Below, in pieces: positions 1 through 7,400 of a stretch of DNA of 9,811 nucleotides; the first letter of the stretch is position 1, and the number at the start of each line of letters is the position of its first letter. Both the position numbers and the translations under genes were made by a program. The notes beneath the pieces are model-generated. The model searched no databases, was not told where the DNA came from, and saw nothing but the letters and a program-made list of their open reading frames with translations. The stretch comes from CAZPRQ01 sp964589415. GTDB taxonomy: Bacteria; Patescibacteriota; Doudnabacteria; UBA920. The stretch lies in contig CAZPRQ010000045.1 in NCBI GenBank assembly GCA_964589415.1, positions 1 to 9,811 on the forward strand, read 5' to 3'.

Positions 1-11
1 TTCATTTCGTT

Positions 12-46
12 GGTTTCCGGAGCTTTCTCCGATCGACCCTGAAACC
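12..46 (-). other. Two-part RNA hairpin at the 5' end of a leftward transcript
   Basis: Two nested perfect stems are visible: GGTTTC (12-17) with GAAACC (41-46), and directly inside it CGGAG (18-22) with CTCCG (27-31) around a four-base loop. Nine bases on one side (32-40) remain as a bulge. On the minus strand this begins a few bases after the predicted start of transcription (about 51), so it would lie at the very 5' end of an RNA running out of the window. It could be a leader structure, a stability element, or the start of a structured RNA gene. I recognise no riboswitch or rRNA/tmRNA/RNase P start in it. No T-tract follows, so it is not a terminator. Confidence 0.55.
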
Positions 47-57
47 ACGTTATATGT

Positions 58-86
58 ATTATAGCACATGTAGAAAAAAAATGCAA
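58..86 (-). promoter_or_regulatory. Sigma-70-type promoter with extended -10, firing left
   Basis: Read on the minus strand there is TTGCAT (81-86), a 17-base spacer, and TGC-TATAAT with the perfect -10 at 58-63 and the extended TG motif at 64-66. Transcription would start near 51 and leave the window. The S23 gene upstream has its stop at 136, so this promoter serves the next, unseen locus. Its architecture closely matches the promoter at 2201-2230, including an octamer array directly upstream of the -35 region. Confidence 0.75.
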
Positions 87-125
87 ATGAGCAGCTAAGC
101 GAATAAGCCTATAAGCTACTAAGCA
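85..125 (-). repeat. Octamer array A (NGCTTANN units)
   Basis: On the minus strand the interval reads as consecutive 8-base units TGCTTAGT, AGCTTATA, GGCTTATT, CGCTTAGC, TGCTCATT, all variants of NGCTTANN. The array fills the space between the S23 stop codon and the leftward promoter. On the plus strand its promoter-side boundary is AAATGAGC, overlapping the -35 hexamer; the same octamer bounds array C at 2233, and array B carries a one-base variant at 663-670. The function is unknown. It is too short and degenerate for a CRISPR. Confidence 0.65.
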
Positions 126-135
126 ATGCCGAGCA

Positions 136-498
136 CTAAAACTTTTTTTGTGATTTAATCCAAGCATTTAACAACTTACTTGTCTCCCCTGCTAACGCAG
201 ATATTTGGTCGTATTTTTCTTGTTGAATGTAACCGAGATCTTTTGCTAATAAAAGTTGATAACGCAATTCTTCTAGCGAAGCTTGACTCATATTATAAAA
301 ATGTAAAGAATCCGCTTTGCTGTTTCGCCTATATCCCTCCGCAATATTAGATGGGATAGAAACGGCACACCGTCGACATTGTGATACAAGCCCAAATAAT
401 TCTTGTTTAGGAAATGTCTCAGAAAGTTTGTATACCATTAAAACTAACTCGTGAGATTTTTTCCATGCATGTATTTCTTGAAAACTTTGTATTGCCAT
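136..498 (-). CDS. Four helix bundle protein (S23 / 23S rRNA intervening-sequence protein family)
   Basis: This is a 120-residue protein whose length and sequence fit the four-helix-bundle family (PF05635/TIGR02436). The founding members are encoded inside 23S rRNA intervening sequences, but most relatives are free-standing genes of unknown function. The diagnostic core is SIPSNIAEG at residues 47-55, preceded by a Cys-Arg-Arg-Cys stretch (41-44) where relatives usually have fewer cysteines. The rest is amphipathic helix, with an opening hydrophobic/aromatic region typical of the family (FQEIHAWKKSHEL, 6-18). There is no signal peptide or membrane segment, so it should be cytosolic. The ATG at 498 has no visible Shine-Dalgarno; the sequence upstream is AT-rich. 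A probable terminator lies between it and ftsZ, so it is either weakly transcribed by readthrough or has its own unseen promoter. Family assignment is firm and biological role is not. Confidence 0.9.
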   Translation of the reverse strand: MAIQSFQEIHAWKKSHELVLMVYKLSETFPKQELFGLVSQCRRCAVSIPSNIAEGYRRNSKADSLHFYNMSQASLEELRYQLLLAKDLGYIQQEKYDQISALAGETSKLLNAWIKSQKKF

Positions 499-512
499 AT
501 TTTATTTTATTT

Positions 513-561
513 AAAAAGCTGGTCATGCTACTCATGCATACGCATAATAGCTAACCAGCTT
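513..561 (-). terminator. Probable intrinsic terminator after ftsZ
   Basis: AAGCTGGT (516-523) pairs with ACCAGCTT (554-561), and after a small internal loop GCTA (527-530) pairs with TAGC (548-551), leaving a loop of 17 bases. On the minus strand the hairpin runs into TTTTT (plus-strand A's at 513-517). It would end the ftsZ transcript before the S23 gene. The U-tract is short, so termination may be partial. Confidence 0.5.
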
Positions 562-670
562 ATTCATTTATTGTATTTACTTATCAGCCTATCAGCTTAT
601 TTGCTTATTAGCCTTTTCACTTATCTACTTATTAGCATATTAGCTTATTTGCTTATCAGCCTACTCATTT
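562..670 (+). repeat. Octamer array B (GCTTATTN-like units)
   Basis: About a dozen degenerate 8-base units follow one another, for example AGCTTATT, TGCTTATT, TACTTATT, AGCATATT, AGCTTATT, TGCTTATC. One unit near 590-600 is out of register. The array runs up to and overlaps the last codons of ftsZ (stop at 665-667). On the minus strand its right boundary is AAATGAGT, nearly the boundary octamer of arrays A and C. The period produces a spurious plus-strand reading frame with an 8-residue repeat. No gene is visible in 499-664. Confidence 0.65.
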
Positions 671-1888
671 CATCTTCTTCCGTATAAACGCCGGGATATC
701 CAATTCGTCGTCACCACCTAAGTTTGGCTGGGAAGCAGCCTCCTCTTCGGGAGCATCCATACTGCGAATAGGTTCTATGGGTTTTGGATTAAACAACGGT
801 TTTCTTACTTCCTGCGCGGGCTGCTGCGTCGACTGACGGGACTCGCTCACGCTGGATTTTTTTGGTTCCTCGACAAATGAAAGACCCGGCAAACTGGAAC
901 GCTTATTAGCTTCATCAAAGCCCGTGGCAATAACAGTAATGCGAACCTCCTCGCCCATTTCTTCGTCAATTACCGCTCCAAATTTTACCTTACCATCCGG
1001 ATCTATGCTCTTTGTAATAACTTTGGCCGCTTCATCTATTTCAAACATTCCCAAATTCTGGCCGCCGGTAATATTGAACAGTACGCCCTTAGCGCCGTCA
1101 ATAGCAAGCTCAAGGAGCGGAGAATTTATAGCAAGCTTGGCCGCTTCCGACGCCCTGTTCTCGCCACTGGCGCGTCCAATTCCCATAAGCGCGGTACCGG
1201 CATCTTGCATAATGCTTCTTACGTCCGCGAAATCCGCGTTCACCACGCCATGAGTGGTAATTAAATCCGAGATACCGGAAATCCCCTGCCTTAAAACTTC
1301 GTCCACGGTTTTAAACGCGTCTATTAAAGAAGTTTTTTTATCTATTATTTGTAAAATGCGGTCGTTATGAATGGAGATAATCGCGTCCACCTGGTCTTTT
1401 AAATTATCATAACCGGTTTCCGCGACTTCTTTTCTCTTACTGCCTTCAAAGGTAAAAGGCTTGGTTACAACCGCCACGGTAAGAATGCCACGGGTCTTGG
1501 AAAGTTCTGCCACCACCGGCGCCGCGCCCGTGCCTGTGCCGCCGCCAAGTCCGCAAGTAATAAATACCATATCGGCATTGCCAATAACTTCTTCCAATTC
1601 TTCCACGCTCTCCTCTGCCGCCTGCCTGCCAAGTTCTGGGTTCATACCCGAACCCAAACCTTTGGTTATATTCTTCCCAATGTGGACTTTGCGGTCCGCC
1701 TGGTTGTTGTGCAATGCTTGCGCGTCGGTATTAATGGCAATAAATTCCACGCCGCGTATGCCCAGCTGGCTCATGCGGTTAACGGCGCTGGTGCCGGAAC
1801 CTCCAATGCCCAATACTTTTATTCGGGCAAAGGTTTCTATTTTAGGTTTTATTTCCATAGATCGATTATCTTTATTGTTTTTCGACAT
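665..1888 (-). CDS. ftsZ: Cell division protein FtsZ
   Basis: FtsZ is the tubulin-like GTPase that polymerises into the cytokinetic ring. This 407-residue version has the N-terminal nucleotide-binding glycine turn (GIGGSG, 27-32), the tubulin signature GGGTGTG at 115-121, and the T7 synergy loop NADFADVR at 217-224 with the two catalytic aspartates (219, 222). After the globular domain (to about 325) comes a Ser/Pro/Gln-rich disordered linker. It ends in a canonical conserved C-terminal peptide, LDIPAFIRKKMK (396-407), which in other bacteria binds FtsA or similar anchors. The ATG at 1888 is supported by GGAGA nine bases upstream, one of the few clear ribosome binding sites in the window. The stop is TGA. 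The gene stands alone between two terminators instead of in a dcw cluster with ftsA. An intrinsic terminator ends immediately before its ribosome binding site, suggesting attenuation or a separate RNA gene upstream. All key residues are present. Confidence 0.98.
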   Translation of the reverse strand: MSKNNKDNRSMEIKPKIETFARIKVLGIGGSGTSAVNRMSQLGIRGVEFIAINTDAQALHNNQADRKVHIGKNITKGLGSGMNPELGRQAAEESVEELEEVIGNADMVFITCGLGGGTGTGAAPVVAELSKTRGILTVAVVTKPFTFEGSKRKEVAETGYDNLKDQVDAIISIHNDRILQIIDKKTSLIDAFKTVDEVLRQGISGISDLITTHGVVNADFADVRSIMQDAGTALMGIGRASGENRASEAAKLAINSPLLELAIDGAKGVLFNITGGQNLGMFEIDEAAKVITKSIDPDGKVKFGAVIDEEMGEEVRITVIATGFDEANKRSSLPGLSFVEEPKKSSVSESRQSTQQPAQEVRKPLFNPKPIEPIRSMDAPEEEAASQPNLGGDDELDIPAFIRKKMK

Positions 1889-1896
1889 TTATAATA

Positions 1897-1901
1897 TCTC
1901 C
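1897..1901 (-). promoter_or_regulatory. ftsZ ribosome binding site
   Basis: GGAGA on the minus strand lies at good spacing before the ATG at 1888 and fixes the ftsZ start. It begins at the base directly after the T-tract of the upstream terminator, so the terminator decides whether the site is transcribed at all. Confidence 0.8.
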
Positions 1902-1960
1902 AAAAAAATAAAAACACAACTTAAGCCTACAAACGGTTTGCATGCGATAAGTTGTGTTTT
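1902..1960 (-). terminator. Strong intrinsic terminator / attenuator before ftsZ
   Basis: A perfect 13-base-pair stem is formed by 1911-1923 and 1948-1960 (AAAACACAACTTA with its complement). The 24-base loop can form a small inner hairpin CAAA-CGG-TTTG (1930-1940). On the minus strand the 3' arm continues into T A TTTTTTT (1910-1902). The structure ends one base before the ftsZ ribosome binding site. It either terminates the RNA beginning near 2195 or attenuates ftsZ transcription. No anti-terminator pairing was established by eye. Confidence 0.85.
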
Positions 1961-2195
1961 GATCTTTGTTTATTTACGGGAGTAAGGCTGGACGGCCATT
2001 TATGGCCAGACGAGCCAACTAACTACTACAGGTTTTATGCCTTAGGGATCTGAAATGGGAATTTACTGTGTTTTTGTAACTCCTTAAAGCAAGCTTTGAC
2101 TGACTTTTATTTGGGGTATCCGATACTTATGCCAACGGTCGCTGCGTTACAAAGTCTATTATTCGCCCCTGACCACTCGCATTAGTATTGGACTT
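1902..2195 (-). ncRNA. Structured RNA of about 290 nt upstream of ftsZ (leader or independent ncRNA)
   Basis: The RNA is bounded by a consensus promoter and a strong terminator and contains no convincing gene. Complementary segments show structure: GACTT (2191-2195) with AAGTC (2152-2156); an 8-bp long-range helix TTTGTAAC (2073-2080) with GTTACAAA (2146-2153); inside it AAAG/CTTT (2086-2089/2094-2097) and GTATC/GATAC (2116-2120/2122-2126, base pairs adjoining the turn unlikely to form); and GGCCA/TGGCC (1994-1998/2003-2007) enclosed by GGCT/AGCC (1986-1989/2013-2016). The 5' helix and the long-range helix share two bases, so they may partly compete. I checked for tmRNA, RNase P RNA, SRP RNA and common riboswitch signatures and saw none. 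Very short frames exist (7 and 9 codons), without ribosome binding sites. The promoter and terminator are well supported, and the RNA's identity is not. Confidence 0.6.
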
Positions 2196-2200
2196 GTTGC

Positions 2201-2230
2201 ATTATAGCATATGGAATTCCACAAAGGCAA
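2201..2230 (-). promoter_or_regulatory. Sigma-70-type promoter with extended -10 for the ftsZ-upstream RNA
   Basis: On the minus strand TTGCCT (2225-2230), an 18-base spacer, and TGC-TATAAT (-10 at 2201-2206, TGC at 2207-2209). The predicted start is near 2194-2195. This is the only convincing minus-strand promoter found in the ftsZ upstream region, so ftsZ may depend on readthrough from it. The layout duplicates the promoter at 58-86. Confidence 0.8.
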
Positions 2231-2232
2231 AT

Positions 2233-2396
2233 AAATGAGCTAATAAGCGTATAAGCTGATAAGCGAATAGGCTAATATGCTGATATGCTGACAGGCTTAT
2301 TCGCTTATCAACTTATTTGCTTACTAGCTTATTCGCTTACTAGCTTATTCGCTTACTAGCTTACTTGCTTATCAGCTTACTAGCTTATTCGCTAAC
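2233..2396. repeat. Octamer array C with orientation switch
   Basis: This is the longest array, beginning with the AAATGAGC boundary (2233-2240) beside the minus-strand promoter. Up to about 2272 the units read as GCTTAT-type octamers on the minus strand (AATAAGCG, TATAAGCT, GATAAGCG). From about 2294 they read on the plus strand. The right half contains an exact 16-base tandem, GCTTACTAGCTTATTC, at 2319-2334 and 2335-2350, with a 14/16 third copy at 2351-2366. Between the halves the 8-mer ATATGCTG/ATATGCTG is repeated. The array fills the space between two divergent promoters. No coding capacity is apparent. Confidence 0.75.
2241..2326. repeat. Long imperfect inverted repeat inside array C
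   Basis: Segments 2258-2272 and 2295-2309 are reverse complements at 14 of 15 positions, around a 22-base loop. The pairing extends outward through 2241-2257 and 2310-2326 with 13 of 17 matches. Arms of 32 bases could form a hairpin in RNA from either direction or a cruciform in DNA. It arises because the octamer array reverses orientation at its middle. Confidence 0.6.
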
Positions 2397-2401
2397 TTTG
2401 T

Positions 2402-2409
2402 GGTAAAAT
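2402..2409 (+). promoter_or_regulatory. Likely extended -10 element for the pilin-like gene
   Basis: TGG-TAAAAT (2402-2409) is a near-consensus extended -10 for rightward transcription. No good -35 is seen 16-18 bases upstream, where array C ends. Transcription would start near 2416, giving a leader of only about 16 bases before the ATG at 2432 and no Shine-Dalgarno. Confidence 0.4.
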
Positions 2410-2431
2410 AAAGGCAAATAATAACTTTTCC

Positions 2432-3340
2432 ATGAAAGCAAAAATAAAAAATTTCACTTTACTTTCAATTAGCCTCATAACAATATTCCTTTCAGGCGCC
2501 GTACCCCAAACAACGCTTGCCGCCGACTGCTCAGCCAGTATTAATTTTAACATCCCTAACCGCTTAGTAAGCGGTTCCTCGCTTGATGTGCAAAGCACAG
2601 TAGTGTTCAGCAACCTGGTAGTTGTTAAAAAAAGCAGTTATGGAACCGAGTCATCTATATTTGTATGTCAAAATGGACCCAATGTCCAAACCGACAAATT
2701 CGGCATTTCCATAAACGACAAAACTTCAGGCGCCCAAGTTGCCTTTTATGAAATCCCATTTGTCCTAAATCAAAATTCCTACTCCATAAACAAAACGGTT
2801 TCCGCCAACAGCCTAAATTCCGGCCCTGCAAATTTATTTGCCATAGTTAAAGTAAATTTCCCCGGCAGCGGCTGGGAAAATTTAACCAGTTCCAATCCGG
2901 CTATTGCCATAGAAGTAAAAAAGGCAACCGCGGACCCCCCTGCCAATGACCCTAAAACCACAGAAAATAACAATCAAAAAAATACGGGTACGGATACTGG
3001 CAAACAAACAAATACCGGCGCAACCGGAACAAAAAAAGACGACAAGCTATACAACCCCCTGCCAACTGACTCTCTTATTGACATGTTTCTGTTTATTACC
3101 AAAGGCTTTTTAAGCCTGCTTGGCGCCTGGGCGGTAATTGCTATTATAATTGGCGGCTTTAGAATGATTATATCCCAAGGCAACGAAGAGGCTTATACCC
3201 AGGCAAAAAAATCCATCCAATGGGCGGTGCTTGGAGTGGTAGTAGCCATTTTATCGTTTAGCATAATTGCCATTGTACAGGACTTACTAAACGCCAATAT
3301 TGACAGCTCGGTTATTCAAAACGTAGACCCAAAGAAATAG
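2432..3340 (+). CDS. Secreted/membrane type IV secretion pilin-like protein with large N-terminal ectodomain
   Basis: This 302-residue protein begins with a classical signal peptide (basic MKAKIK, hydrophobic 8-24, cleavage probably after Ala30 or Ala31). An extracytoplasmic beta-type region follows (about 32-160), with two cysteines at 33 and 79 that could form a disulfide. Next is a Thr/Asn/Lys-rich disordered linker (about 163-205). The C-terminal 90 residues carry two transmembrane helices (about 221-246 and 263-285) separated by a short polar loop with GGFRMIISQGNEEA followed by a basic helix. This two-helix module is the pattern of the CPR type IV secretion pilin family (PF18895, VirB2/TrbC-like). 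Typical members are little more than this module, so the ectodomain is an addition. No other secretion genes are in the window. The ATG at 2432 is the start that includes the signal peptide. The family call rests on pattern recognition. Confidence 0.8.
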   Translation: MKAKIKNFTLLSISLITIFLSGAVPQTTLAADCSASINFNIPNRLVSGSSLDVQSTVVFSNLVVVKKSSYGTESSIFVCQNGPNVQTDKFGISINDKTSGAQVAFYEIPFVLNQNSYSINKTVSANSLNSGPANLFAIVKVNFPGSGWENLTSSNPAIAIEVKKATADPPANDPKTTENNNQKNTGTDTGKQTNTGATGTKKDDKLYNPLPTDSLIDMFLFITKGFLSLLGAWAVIAIIIGGFRMIISQGNEEAYTQAKKSIQWAVLGVVVAILSFSIIAIVQDLLNANIDSSVIQNVDPKK

Positions 3341-3346
3341 GTATAT

Positions 3347-3383
3347 AAAAAAATCCCCCCCGTTGGCGGGGGGGGATTTTTTT
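3347..3383. terminator. Bidirectional intrinsic terminator between converging genes
   Basis: Seven A's, T and seven C's (3347-3361) pair with the G run, A and seven T's at 3368-3383 around a six-base loop. It has a U-tract in both directions. It ends the pilin-like transcript (stop at 3338-3340) and, on the other strand, the operon whose last stop codon is at 3382-3384, overlapping the terminator. Confidence 0.92.
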
Positions 3384-4335
3384 ATGCTGCTTTGTTTTTT
3401 CGCTGCAAAAACCGTTTTAGTCCTTCCCCAATATTTTTGTCTGAGTTCCCGCCAAGGGCCGCAACAATATCGTTTAAAGAAATATTTAACGCCTTGCCAT
3501 CCACGTCTCGTGAAGGCTTAATCCACATGGTTTCGCGGATCTTGGTACCTTGAGCTAACTTTATGTCCAAAGGCTTTTTAGTGGAAACAAAGAAGCTTCC
3601 GCTCTTTGGGCTCCATATTACATAACCGTCCATACCCATAGCCCGGGCGGATAGAAAACCAATATTAACCTTCTTTCCTATGTCTATTGCTATGTCTCCG
3701 TATTTTTCGGAGTGGACTATGAACCCCTCGTCTTTTATTTCACGCATCGAGTCTAACGAAGCCTGAACACGCTTTCTCACCTCTTCGCTTTTTTTCGTTA
3801 AGCCCAAATCTTCCAGCTCGCTCGCGTTTAAAATATCTGTCGGTTTTTTGCCTTGCTCAAAATATTTCACCAAATCGGGGAATTTTACGAACTGCAATAA
3901 TCCCAAAATAGTGTGGTGCCAATGGTCTTTAAAATATTTTTCTTCATTCGGGAATGAGCGGTTGTCTTCCTGGGTTATAAGCCGGACGGCCTGGTCCAAA
4001 CCCCTGGTTTTTTCCAAAAGTCCCAACCCAACCAGCGCCTCGTAAGTTATTTCCGTGGAGGAAGTATCGTTTTTAGAACCTTCCCCATGGTGGTCAATAT
4101 AGGCGGTCATATCGTCTAAGGACGCCACCACCCCATGTTTGTTTCCGGTATCAAAATGAATATGGTCTTTTAAAGACTTCCCCGGAGCCACATAAGCAAC
4201 TTTGGAAGTGTCTATGCCGGCCATTTTAAGCAATGCCAAACTCGCCTCTCCATCTGCATCGGAGCGGTTTTGAATATAGGTATTGCCTGTTTTGTCACGC
4301 TTGAACTTGCCGGATACAGCCAATTCTTTCCACAA
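3382..4335 (-). CDS. DHH-family phosphoesterase-like protein (start probably further upstream)
   Basis: The protein has the motif layout of DHH phosphoesterases (RecJ/NrnA type): an Asp-rich first motif, SDADGEAS (residues 25-32), and the name-giving DHH at 81-83 followed by GEGSKNDTSSTE, which resembles the DHH...ssTE segment of nanoRNase/pAp-phosphatase proteins. A C-terminal half (about 210-300) could correspond to a DHHA1-like substrate domain (NIGFLSARAMGMDGYV). These motifs normally bind two Mn ions, so a phosphodiesterase or phosphatase is expected; the substrate is unknown. The given start is a TTG without a ribosome binding site. The frame stays open for 39 more codons to an ATA at 4452 that overlaps the upstream stop (ATAA), and the extra residues look like genuine helical protein (KNYNELNAPTLEEGDKKF). 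The true product may therefore be 356 residues. It is the last gene of the operon and is probably translationally coupled to the giant gene. Confidence 0.7.
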   Translation of the reverse strand: MWKELAVSGKFKRDKTGNTYIQNRSDADGEASLALLKMAGIDTSKVAYVAPGKSLKDHIHFDTGNKHGVVASLDDMTAYIDHHGEGSKNDTSSTEITYEALVGLGLLEKTRGLDQAVRLITQEDNRSFPNEEKYFKDHWHHTILGLLQFVKFPDLVKYFEQGKKPTDILNASELEDLGLTKKSEEVRKRVQASLDSMREIKDEGFIVHSEKYGDIAIDIGKKVNIGFLSARAMGMDGYVIWSPKSGSFFVSTKKPLDIKLAQGTKIRETMWIKPSRDVDGKALNISLNDIVAALGGNSDKNIGEGLKRFLQRKNKAA

Positions 4336-4448
4336 TTTACGCGTCAGTTCATTAAATTTTTTATCGCCCTCTTCCAGAGTTGGCGCGTTTAATTCATTGT
4401 AATTTTTTACCCTAGACAGTGTTATCTTTGCCGCTTCCCTTGCGTCCG

Positions 4449-7400
4449 TTATGCCGCGGCCAGAGCTTTTTTTGAATTTTGTTTTCCGCCCGCATCCTTT
4501 GAGGTTCGGAATTTACCGGCCATAAACTTTGCCATGTCTGCCGGTTTCATGTCGTATGGCAACTCATAGCCATTATCCAGTTTTCTAGCTCTGTATCGGG
4601 ACTTAACCACAAACACCGTAAATTTTTCTTTAAACACTGCTGCTTTAGGATTTTCTTTCTTAATAATCCTCATGACAGCATTCAGGTTTTTGTAGAAATC
4701 TTCGTGGTTGTACTCTTGTTTAGACTTATTTATGGGACCAAAGTCCACATTTATATTTTTATAAGTCTCATGAAATTCCTTTGCCTGCGCTCCAGGCTGG
4801 CTTTCTTTTCCTTCACTATTATTTTCTTTTACAACGGTCTCATCGCTTTCGCCTGAGCTATCCGGGTCGGAACTTTCACCCGCTTGCCCGGGTTTTGGCT
4901 TTGCAGTATTTTTAGCTGGAGCTTGTTTGACTGGGGTTTTAAGGTAGGAACGCAATTTTTCCCTCTTTTGTTTACGGAATTCTTTGGGGTTAAAATCCTT
5001 AGACCAGTCAGTTTCCGTCTTCTTTTTAAACTCTTCGTGCAAGTCGTCCAAATCTTCGCTGTCCAATTTTCCCTTGCCGGACTGAAACTCCTTGAGTCTT
5101 TTATCCAAATATTCAACCCGTTCATAATATTTCCTAACCACTACTGCCACCTCTTCTAAACGCCCGGCTTGATCGATATAAGCTTCAATGCTCGGGCCTT
5201 CCTTATGGACCGGGTAAATAGTTTCTTCCTTATGGTCTTCGCCAGAGTCATGGCCAGCGTCTTTCCCGGACGCAGATTTCTTATGGTGAGCTTCCGCCTT
5301 TTTCTTGGCTGCTTCGGCTTTTGCCCTATCCTCTTCTTTCCACCAGGCTGCTACTACTTTTATATCCAACCCAGCGGCTTTTATCTCTTGCTTTACCTCC
5401 TGAGGAAAGTCCAATTCCAATATTTGTCTGTTTTCCTCAACCCGCGCTTTATCGAACAAAAGCTTGTGTTTTTCCTTTAACTCATTTTCATGAGTATGCT
5501 CTCCTTGCTCATTATTTTCCCCATTACTCTCATCGTGTTCTTTCCGCGCGGCTTCTTTTTGCTTTTTCTTTTCCTTTTCTTCTCTGGCTTTCTTTTCTTC
5601 TTTGCGTTCAAAAAACTTACGCTGCGGCGGCACAATTGGCACTGTCCAGGAATCCGGCTTCTCGGTATTTTCTATTGGCATTATTGGCGGTCCACCGGGT
5701 ACATTGTCCGCTACAGGCATTTCAAAACCTTTGCCTACTGCGGTAGCCAATGTATCAAATTGCCCTTTTTCGTTTACTGAACCCACTTCCAGATACTTAG
5801 CTAACAATTGGCCTTTACTGTCAAAAAATTGGGCAAACTTCCCGTCCATGGGTATTTTGCCACTGGCGTCCAAATGCCCCACAACAATGCCTTCGCCAGC
5901 CTTGTTCATGGCTTCTGTGGGAATTATGCGTACCTGCAAACGCTCATGCATTTTGCCTAAGAAGCCTTTTACTGTATTGTTATAACTTTCCCTTAACTCG
6001 TCCAATTTTTCTACAGCGGACTTTATGTCTCCCGGCGCCGTATCCGGATTATATTCTGCCATGTTAACTTCCGGATGGCTGGTTTTAAACGCATCTAAAG
6101 CTTTGGTAAAGGCTTCATATTTACCATGCACGTCCTTTGGCATAAGATGCTCAAACCGGCTGTCCACTCCGCCGTCAAAATTCTGACCTAAGGCTGGCAA
6201 CTTGCTTTCCAAATTATTTTTAATGTTTTCCAGCGCGCCGTGATAATCGAACGTAACTTTGCCGCCGCCGGCCAGAAAATGGCCTTGCAGTTCCTTGCCG
6301 CTAAAAACATGTCCGCCGCCGTTTTCCGCGTAATGGTCATGGTGCCAGTCATGATGGGAAATTTTACTCACGCCAAGTTTGGATTTCCACTCTTCCCAAT
6401 TACTTACCCCGGTCCCCGGCACACCCGGACCCTTAATACCCGTACCCGCCACTGCCGAAAAGTCCCCATTGCTCGGCCAGTTATCTCTTATTAAATCTAA
6501 ACCGTGTTTTGCAACCCACCCTCCGGCAAACCCGAGCACGGCTCCCCCAATGCCTGACTTGAGCATTTCCATTCTTCTGAATTTAGCCTGACGCTCCTCG
6601 GTTTCCTTTATATCGTCCAGCAACTTGCCTTTTTCGGCGACAATCAGCCCTGCTATATCTTTTTCATCCAGGCCCAATTCGGCCAATTTAATTCGTAAAT
6701 TAGCTTTGGCTACCGAAACCGTACCATAACTTTTACCTTCATCTTCCGTAAGTCTAAACATATCCAGGCTGTACTTTCTGTCCTTGTCCACCAGCAAATC
6801 CTTTTCGAGCCCAAGCCTGGCGTAAATTTCGGCAACTTGTTTTTTCTGATCATCGCTAAAATTTGTTACACCCTTAAGGTTGTCCAGTTTAGCTAATGCG
6901 TCCTTAAAAAGCATTTTGTCGTACCTTAAATCGCCATCCTTATTTTGGCCGTCCAAAATACCACCGCCTTGTCCGCCCAAAGTTTCATGCCGGGAATCCT
7001 GGGCTATGTCGTATTTTACGTCCTTACCCCGTTTGTATGCACGATACACGCCGCCCACCGCGGCTCCCACTCCCAAGGGTACCCAAAAACCGCCCACACC
7101 CAAAGCAGCAGCGCCACCAATGGCAGCCCATTTGGCAGTCCGCATAGCCACTTGTCTGGCTCCGCCGGCCAATACCGTACCGGCTACTCCCACCATAAAC
7201 GGATTCATAACGACTTTGCCTAAGACCGCGTGCTTCTCGCCGAAATTCACCATTTTCTCATACCACTTCAAAGTATTCTTGGGCCGGTTATCCATAAGGT
7301 CGCGCTCGGCAAGGCCTAACTGCAAGTCCAGGTTAAACATGCCCTGGAAATGCTTTTCTATAGCTTCCCTGTTTGCTTCGCCATACTCTCCAACCATTTT

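Noticed and set aside
451..687. Plus-strand reading frame with a repeated AYLLISLF-type 8-residue motif
   Set aside because: The repeat is the direct translation of the octamer array (three 8-base units equal 24 bases, 8 codons). The frame overlaps the ends of two better genes on the other strand and has no ribosome binding site.
1891..1919. Possible ftsZ promoter TTGTGT-17-TATTAT inside the terminator
   Set aside because: The -10 would end only two bases before the ATG, placing the transcription start inside the coding sequence, and both hexamers are explained by the terminator arm and the AT-rich spacer.
1902..2195. Identity as tmRNA, RNase P RNA, SRP RNA or 6S RNA
   Set aside because: No tmRNA 3' TTCGAnTC...CCA end or tag frame, no GAGGAAAGTCC of RNase P, no SRP tetraloop region, and no single long bulged helix joining both ends as in 6S RNA.
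2233..2396. CRISPR array
   Set aside because: Units are 8 bases, contiguous and degenerate, with no spacers and no cas genes nearby.
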